Positions 5,691 through 7,269 of a stretch of 7,269 nt of DNA are shown one piece after another. Position 1 is the stretch's first letter. The number at the start of each line of letters is the position of its first letter. The notes under the pieces are model-generated. The model did not search any database. It saw only the letters and a program-made list of their open reading frames with translations, and had not been told where the DNA came from. This DNA comes from Actinomycetota bacterium (GTDB taxonomy: Bacteria > Actinomycetota > Actinomycetes > JACCUZ01), in contig JAVEDA010000179.1 of the NCBI GenBank assembly GCA_030841195.1, positions 1-7,269 on the forward strand. The letters are read 5' to 3'. Position numbers and translations under genes: made by a program.

Positions 5691-6503
5691 CTAGTTGATG
5701 CCGCTGCTGATCGTCGACTCGAAGGCCTCGAGCACCGACAGGTCACCGTCGCGCTCCGGCTCGGTCAGCGGCGGCCGATTCCACAGCCAGCAGTCCAGGT
5801 CTTCGGCCGTGCCTCTGATCGTCGCCTGCGTCGCGCTGCCGGGGTCGGTGTCCGCGACCTGGATGTCCGGCTCGTCGGCGTAGGTCACGCCATCGTCGGG
5901 ATCGGTCCCCGAGAACCGGGCCAGGGTGACCAGCCAGCTGCCCCCGGTGTCCGTCGTCTGCACCCGGATGGTCCGGCTCTCGTCCAGCGTCTTGGTGCCC
6001 CACGGCGGGTCGCCGCCGTACATCACCTTGAGCACCTCGTCGACGCCGTCGGCACACAGTGCCGGGTCCATCGAGGTCCGGTTGCCCGCGGTGAGCTCGG
6101 CGTCCAGGCGGTGCACCAGCGCCTCGTGCGCCTGGCGGCGACGGATGAAGCCCACCGTCTGCTCGTTCGACCAGGTCCAGGCGCGCGTCGACGGGTCGGT
6201 GTCGGTGAGCACCTGGGATAGGGCGGCGCTCGACGTCCGGTAGAACTCCTCCAGCCCGGCCCGGGTCGCCGGCCGGTCGTCGTCGCTGACCTCGAGCTTG
6301 TCCGCCTCGGCCTTGTCGGTCACGCCGCGGCGGACCACCTCGCCCCAGAACTGCTGCACTCCGGCGAGGTGCCAGAGCAGGTCGTCCGCGTCCCAGTCCG
6401 GGCAGGTCGGGACCCGCGCATCAGAGGGGGCATCGCGCAGGGCCTCGTCGAAGCGGTCCGACTCGCGGCGCAGGTGGGCCAGGAAGTCCAAGTCTGTGGG
6501 CAC
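5691..6503 (-). CDS. Mycothiol-dependent maleylpyruvate isomerase/DinB-like enzyme
   Basis: This 270-aa cytoplasmic protein belongs to the actinobacterial family that combines a DinB-like N-terminal helical bundle with an MDMPI C-terminal domain. The N-terminal signature VPTCPDWDADDLLWHLAGV (31-49) provides the metal ligand H45. QAHEALVHRLD (124-134) provides H126 and H131 of the HExxxHRxD motif. The C-terminal domain (about 145-260) contains ATIRGTAEDLDCWLWNR (227-243), typical of the family. The characterised enzyme isomerises maleylpyruvate in gentisate degradation using mycothiol, but most homologues have no proven substrate and may be other mycothiol S-transferases. No gentisate pathway gene is in the window, so a specific catabolic role is not supported. 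The start is GTG with only a weak GGGG upstream. It lies 62 bp downstream of the YbaK-like gene on the same strand and may be co-transcribed with it. Confidence 0.88.
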   Translation of the reverse strand: MPTDLDFLAHLRRESDRFDEALRDAPSDARVPTCPDWDADDLLWHLAGVQQFWGEVVRRGVTDKAEADKLEVSDDDRPATRAGLEEFYRTSSAALSQVLTDTDPSTRAWTWSNEQTVGFIRRRQAHEALVHRLDAELTAGNRTSMDPALCADGVDEVLKVMYGGDPPWGTKTLDESRTIRVQTTDTGGSWLVTLARFSGTDPDDGVTYADEPDIQVADTDPGSATQATIRGTAEDLDCWLWNRPPLTEPERDGDLSVLEAFESTISSGIN

Positions 6504-6565
6504 GCCCCGGACCGTAGCCCGAGCCGGCGACGGCCCGCCTCCGCATTCCCGGCCGGCCAGGATTC

Positions 6566-7090
6566 TCAGCCGGTCAGCGCGAGCACCTCGGCGCCGGGCA
6601 GCCTGGCCAGGTCCGCTCCGGCCAGCACCAGCTTGGACCGGCGCAGGCCCGAGCCGACCACGACGTACGGCCTGGTGACGACCGCCTCGTCGACCAGCAG
6701 CGGCCAGCCTTCGGGCAGCCCGACCGGGGTGATGCCGCCGTACTCCATGCCGGTCGCGGCCACCGCGAGATCCATCGGCGCGAACGACGCCTTGCGGGCG
6801 TCGATCCGGCGCCGGACCACGCCGTTGACGTCGGCCCGGGTGGTGGCTAGCACGACGCAGGCCGCGAACCGGGTCTCGCCGCTGCGGCGACCGGCGACCA
6901 CCACGCAGTTGGCCGACACGTCGAGGTCGACGTCGTACCGCTCGCAGAACGCGGCGGTGTCGGCGAGCGCCGGGTCGATCTCGGCGACGTACATCTCCGG
7001 CGTCCCGTCGGCGGCCACCGCCGCGGCCACGGACGGGCCGAGGAGGTCAGGACGGTCACGGGCGGGCACGGTCACCAGGCTGCCGATCAC
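6566..7090 (-). CDS. YbaK/EbsC-family aminoacyl-tRNA deacylase-like protein
   Basis: This 174-aa protein matches the YbaK/ProX editing-domain family, whose characterised members hydrolyse misacylated tRNAs (for example Cys-tRNA(Pro) or Ala-tRNA(Pro)) in the cytoplasm. Recognisable blocks are SANCVVVAGRR (59-69), TTRADVNGVVRR (83-94), the RKASFAP segment (99-105), and MEYGGITPVGLPEGWPLLVDEAV (115-137) with the glycine-rich substrate loop. A closing YVVVGSGLRRSKLVL strand pair follows at 142-156. The length is normal for free-standing editing domains. I cannot confidently align the lysine known to be catalytic in bacterial YbaK; the ANC block may occupy that place, so substrate and activity are open. 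The start is GTG with a weak upstream G-run. It begins 9 bp after the stop of the alpha/beta hydrolase gene, suggesting one transcript. Confidence 0.88.
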   Translation of the reverse strand: MIGSLVTVPARDRPDLLGPSVAAAVAADGTPEMYVAEIDPALADTAAFCERYDVDLDVSANCVVVAGRRSGETRFAACVVLATTRADVNGVVRRRIDARKASFAPMDLAVAATGMEYGGITPVGLPEGWPLLVDEAVVTRPYVVVGSGLRRSKLVLAGADLARLPGAEVLALTG

Positions 7091-7099
7091 GCCCCGACC

Positions 7100-7269
7100 C
7101 TAGGCGAGGAACTCCAGGACCGCCGCGTCGAAGAGCTCCGGTGCTTCGACGTTGGCCAGGTGCCCGCCACTCGGGAGCACGACCAGCCGCGAGTCCGGCA
7201 CCGCCTGGTGCATCGCGCGGACGGAGTCGAGCGGAGCGCGGACGTCGGCGGCACCGTGCAGGAACAGGG
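7100..7269 (-). CDS. Alpha/beta hydrolase, C-terminal fragment (gene runs off the window)
   Basis: The minus strand is open from the window edge to a TAG at 7102-7100, giving the last 55 residues of a protein. LFLHGAADVRAPLDSVRAM resembles the strand and loop that carry the catalytic Asp of alpha/beta hydrolases. VLPSGGHLANVEAPELFDAAVLEFLA carries the catalytic His (GGH) and the closing helix. The nucleophile elbow would lie outside the window. The tail is similar in style to 3-oxoadipate enol-lactonase-like and other small esterases, but the substrate cannot be told from this part. It is the upstream neighbour of the YbaK-like gene, with 9 bp between them. Confidence 0.8.
   Translation of the reverse strand, partial: LFLHGAADVRAPLDSVRAMHQAVPDSRLVVLPSGGHLANVEAPELFDAAVLEFLA

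Noticed and set aside
6504..6565. GGCCGGCC palindrome (6551-6558) and nearby short stems as a terminator of the YbaK-like gene
   Set aside because: The arms are 4-5 bp, there is no T-run, and such palindromes are common at this GC content.

Overview
The window is about 7.3 kb of very GC-rich DNA. Its coding sequences have strong third-position G/C bias, frequent GTG starts and close packing. It also holds a mycothiol-dependent-type enzyme (maleylpyruvate isomerase/DinB fold, HExxxHRxD). Together these point to a chromosomal segment of a high-GC actinomycete (Actinomycetota); I cannot name the genus. No RNA gene, CRISPR array, insertion sequence, phage gene or attachment site is visible. No gap between genes exceeds about 155 bp.

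Layout, left to right: (1) 1-888 (+), an ECF sigma factor with a fused C-terminal SnoaL-like domain, missing its 5' end. (2) 966-2480 (+), a DHA2/EmrB-QacA type MFS drug exporter, behind a 77-bp gap that contains an inverted repeat. (3) A leftward three-gene operon at 4964-2477 (-): OmpR-type response regulator, then sensor histidine kinase, then PAP2-family phosphatase. Both junctions are 4-nt GTGA overlaps, which suggests translational coupling. The phosphatase and the MFS gene converge and share a CTAG that holds both stop codons. (4) A 153-bp divergent intergenic region with two inverted repeats. (5) 5118-5678 (+), a hemerythrin (HHE) domain protein. (6) A leftward group at the right end: the 3' end of an alpha/beta hydrolase (runs off the window), a YbaK-type aminoacyl-tRNA deacylase-like protein, and a mycothiol-dependent isomerase/DinB-like enzyme that converges on the hemerythrin gene.

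How they may work together (inference): the two-component system is coupled to a lipid-phosphate phosphatase whose motifs resemble undecaprenyl-diphosphate phosphatases. This suggests an envelope-stress or lipid-carrier recycling module. The sigma factor with a possible ligand-sensing tail lies just upstream of a multidrug exporter and may control it. The hemerythrin gene is divergent from the two-component operon and could share its control region. I found no convincing undescribed system. The most worthwhile leads are the coupled RR-HK-PAP2 operon with its upstream inverted repeat, and the hairpin/operator-like sequence between sigma factor and exporter.
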